Positions 62,371 through 64,000 of a stretch of DNA of 64,000 nucleotides are shown here, in pieces. The DNA is from Hymenobacter actinosclerus (lineage in GTDB: Bacteria; Bacteroidota; Bacteroidia; Cytophagales; Hymenobacteraceae): positions 62,001 to 126,000 of the forward strand of contig NZ_FOHS01000002.1 in the NCBI RefSeq assembly GCF_900111515.1, given 5' to 3'. Under the pieces are notes generated by a model. That model did not search any database. It worked only from the letters and a program-made list of their open reading frames with translations, and was not told the DNA's origin. Position 1 is the stretch's first letter. Every line of letters starts with the position of its first letter. The position numbers and the translations under genes were made by a program.

Positions 62371-62541
62371 ATGAAAAATCTTCGTCTGCTCGTTCTGCTC
62401 GCCGCTGGCGCTTCCCTTGTTCTGTCGTCCTGCACCCAGGCCCCCGACCCGGCAAAAGACCCCAACGCCGATGCGGCCTATAAGCGCAGCCACCGGCCGC
62501 AGGAGTACCGCGAGGCGCAGCGTAGCAACGTCAACTACTAA
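62371..62541 (+). CDS. Small lipoprotein, 56 residues
   Basis: A short gene with a clear lipoprotein signal: MKNLRLLVLLAAGASLVLSS then Cys21 (lipobox L-S-S-C). The mature part is only ~36 residues, T-Q-A-P-D-P-A-K-D-P-N-A-D and Y-K-R-S-H-R-P-Q-E-Y-R. It is anchored in the envelope, function unknown. The near-perfect promoter and terminator on either side make it a real monocistronic gene. It could be a spacer or regulatory lipoprotein. Confidence 0.8.
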   Translation: MKNLRLLVLLAAGASLVLSSCTQAPDPAKDPNADAAYKRSHRPQEYREAQRSNVNY

Positions 62542-62573
62542 TACTTCTTCCGCTCCGGAAGTCAGGTTAAATG

Positions 62574-62607
62574 AAAAGCCCCGCCGGCAGCTGCCGGCGG
62601 GGCTTTT
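62574..62607. terminator. 34-bp palindromic bidirectional terminator
   Basis: AAAAGCCCCGCCGGCAG (62574-62590) is the exact complement of 62591-62607, ending in TTTT. It faces convergent genes on both sides. Confidence 0.95.
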
Positions 62608-62634
62608 ATGCTTCTGCTGGTGCCAGCTTAGGGG

Positions 62635-63117
62635 TTATGCCCCGGCCGCTACCAGCGTTGCGGTTGGTGTCGTCAGGCTAGGGAGTTCAATGGTGGCCAG
62701 CAGTTCGGCCTCCAGCAGCCCGGCCCAGGTGCGCAGGTACAGCACCACATCGTCGCGCTGGTTGTGGCGCAGCGCGTTGCGGCGCTCAAAGTCAATAGCC
62801 GCCCGGATGGTCGGGTCGGAGAGGCGCTCCAGGTGCGTAAGGTCGGCGCGGCTGAATCCCAGGGCCAGCATCTCATCGATGGTTTCATCGATGGGCAGGC
62901 CACTGGTGGGGCAGTAATCCTGAATTTGCCGCTCCCAGTCGCCGTAGCGCTGCATGGCCCGGGTATGGATTTCGGCCTTGGTGAGCCGGGTAACAGTTTG
63001 GGCCAGGTGGCCGCAGTTGCAGCTGCCCATGTGGCCCCACTGGTAGGGGGCCTGGGTAGCGAGGCGCTGGGCCGTATCGCGCAGGGCCTGAATGACGGGA
63101 AGGGTGCGTTGAGCCAT
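62635..63117 (-). CDS. Hypothetical protein with Cys-x-Cys-Gly-His motif
   Basis: 160 residues, mostly helical, no signal peptide. The N-terminal H-M-G-S-C-N-C-G-H-L-A-Q (~29-40) is the strongest motif and could bind a metal; the rest contains L-E-R-L-S-D-P-T-I-R and V-V-L-Y-L-R-T-W. I believe similar proteins occur in other Bacteroidota but know no function. Start ATG 63117. It is convergent with the small lipoprotein gene. Confidence 0.7.
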   Translation of the reverse strand: MAQRTLPVIQALRDTAQRLATQAPYQWGHMGSCNCGHLAQTVTRLTKAEIHTRAMQRYGDWERQIQDYCPTSGLPIDETIDEMLALGFSRADLTHLERLSDPTIRAAIDFERRNALRHNQRDDVVLYLRTWAGLLEAELLATIELPSLTTPTATLVAAGA

Positions 63118-63241
63118 AATCGAAGAAGAAAAACAGTCCTGGGAGCGTTTAATAATCGTAATAATAAGCTATCTGCCAGCTTTTTGTTTCTGGCAGCCCA
63201 CACAAAACACCCGGGCCCGGCCTAACCGAGCCACAAACAAA

Positions 63242-63282
63242 GCGCCCCACTGCCGTCCGCCTGGCGGATAACAGTGGGGCGC
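63242..63282 (-). terminator. Terminator of the second DEAD-box helicase gene
   Basis: GCGCCCCACTG (63242-63252) pairs with CAGTGGGGCGC (63272-63282), with an inner TCCGCC/GGCGGA hairpin; on the minus strand TTTGTTTG follows. Confidence 0.85.
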
Positions 63283-63338
63283 CTGCTACTTAAGCTACCG
63301 GGCTGGCTGAAGCTGGGGTGGCGGCAACCAGAGCGTGC

Positions 63339-64000
63339 CTACCGGCTGCCGCCGCGGCCCCGACCGCTGCCGCTGCCGCCGCGCGACAGGCCGCCGCTGG
63401 CGGGGTTGCGCTGGCTTTCTCCGCGGCCGGCCTGGCTGCTGGTCTGGCTGCGCGGGCTGGCCTCGCGGCCCCCGCCACCGGCGGGGCGCTGGCCCTCCCG
63501 GCCGCGGCCACCACCACCTGGCTGACCACCTTCGCGACCCGGACGGGCGGGCCGACCGGCCGGACCTTTAGGGCGCTTAATGGGTGGTCCGCCAGTCAGG
63601 GGCACGGGCTGCACCGCCGACGTGGCGTAGGGGTGGCTCTGCACCACCGGCACCTGCCGGCGGATGAGCTTCTGAATGTCCTGCAGGTAGGCGCGCTCCT
63701 CATCCTCGCAGAAGGAGAGGGCCGTGCCGTCGGCGCCGGCGCGGCCGGTGCGGCCGATGCGGTGCACGTAGGTTTCGGGCTCGTTGGGAATCTCGTAGTT
63801 GATCACGTGGGTCAGCTCGTCCACATCAATGCCGCGGGCGGCAATATCGGTGGCCACCAGCACCCGGGTCGAGCCGGCCTTGAAGTTGGACAAGGCGCGC
63901 TGGCGGTGGTTCTGCGACTTGTTGCCGTGGATGGCTTCGGCCGGAATGTTGGCCTTAGCCAGCGTTTTTACCACCTTGTCGGCCCCGTGCTTGGTGCGCG
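63339..64000 (-). CDS. DEAD-box RNA helicase (RhlE-like), C-terminal part cut by window edge
   Basis: Only the last ~219 residues are visible, beginning [12 protein letters not shown]. Helicase C-terminal motifs: [12 protein letters not shown] (motif V) and [12 protein letters not shown] (motif VI). A disordered Gly/Arg/Pro/Ser tail follows ([12 protein letters not shown], ending R-G-R-G-G-S-R). It is closest to RhlE-type helicases, which act in ribosome assembly and RNA decay. The second helicase of this window with an RG-rich tail, although the tails differ in sequence. Confidence 0.9.
   Translation of the reverse strand, partial: RTKHGADKVVKTLAKANIPAEAIHGNKSQNHRQRALSNFKAGSTRVLVATDIAARGIDVDELTHVINYEIPNEPETYVHRIGRTGRAGADGTALSFCEDEERAYLQDIQKLIRRQVPVVQSHPYATSAVQPVPLTGGPPIKRPKGPAGRPARPGREGGQPGGGGRGREGQRPAGGGGREASPRSQTSSQAGRGESQRNPASGGLSRGGSGSGRGRGGSR

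Overview
The window looks like chromosomal DNA of a high-GC member of the Bacteroidota, most probably Hymenobacter or a close relative (inference). Reasons: GC-rich coding sequence; repeated TAnnTTTG-type -7 promoter elements and few Shine-Dalgarno sequences; Bacteroidota-typical families (DUF5606, DUF3127, PorT, S46 dipeptidyl-peptidase, PorE-like OmpA protein); and many short palindromic or simple-word repeats between genes. No tRNA, rRNA, CRISPR array, phage or complete insertion sequence was seen.

Layout. 1-9.8 kb: the 5' end of an aspartate kinase diverging from fbp, then DUF5606, a TonB-like protein, EngB, a PorE-like OmpA protein, ubiE-porT, an SDR, an esterase and cytidine deaminase. 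9.9-19.4 kb: saccharopine dehydrogenase, an ABC permease/ATPase pair, TrmN6, RNase HI, a ClC channel, MscS, two small membrane proteins and a cytosine deaminase. 19.4-31.7 kb: an AddAB-like helicase-nuclease pair whose subunits are separated by six unrelated genes, including a VKOR-like protein, an MFS exporter and an M48 peptidase. 32-38.8 kb: an oxidoreductase, a thioesterase, then a stress-like cluster of cold-shock protein, DEAD-box helicase with an SYGGNR-repeat tail, PA2169-type four-helix protein and a 541-residue disordered protein of extreme composition. 38.9-50.3 kb: FAD and SDR oxidoreductases, DUF1571, a glycosyltransferase, amidohydrolase, S46 peptidase, DUF1232, an AT-rich orphan, DinB and a 38-residue lysine-rich peptide. 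50.3-64 kb: an AlbA/Schlafen-type regulator, an SDR, an LRR-kinase, a DUF3127 protein with an SSB-like C-terminal tip, a cyanophycin-degradation pair, an M1 aminopeptidase, an L,D-transpeptidase, an XRE regulator, a largely non-coding stretch of about 0.9 kb, a small lipoprotein and the 3' end of a second DEAD-box helicase.

How the genes fit together. Most are housekeeping. Functional groupings that can be argued are: outer-membrane/type IX secretion (PorE-like, PorT), recombination (AddA/AddB-like, possibly DUF3127), cytosine/cytidine salvage, cyanophycin or beta-aspartyl peptide breakdown (cyanophycinase plus isoaspartyl peptidase), and a cold-shock/RNA-granule-like block at 33.5-38.8 kb.

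The most unusual signals are the disordered Tyr/Arg/Gly/Ser/Asn/Asp protein, a palindromic repeat inserted in frame in the AddB-like gene, nested inverted repeats whose outer arms contain the stop codons of both flanking convergent genes (seen twice), and microsatellite-like words that repeatedly abut or include start and stop codons. Starts were moved from the longest open frame to the first plausible ATG wherever a signal peptide or conserved N-terminus supported it. Everything was read by eye; no database search was run.
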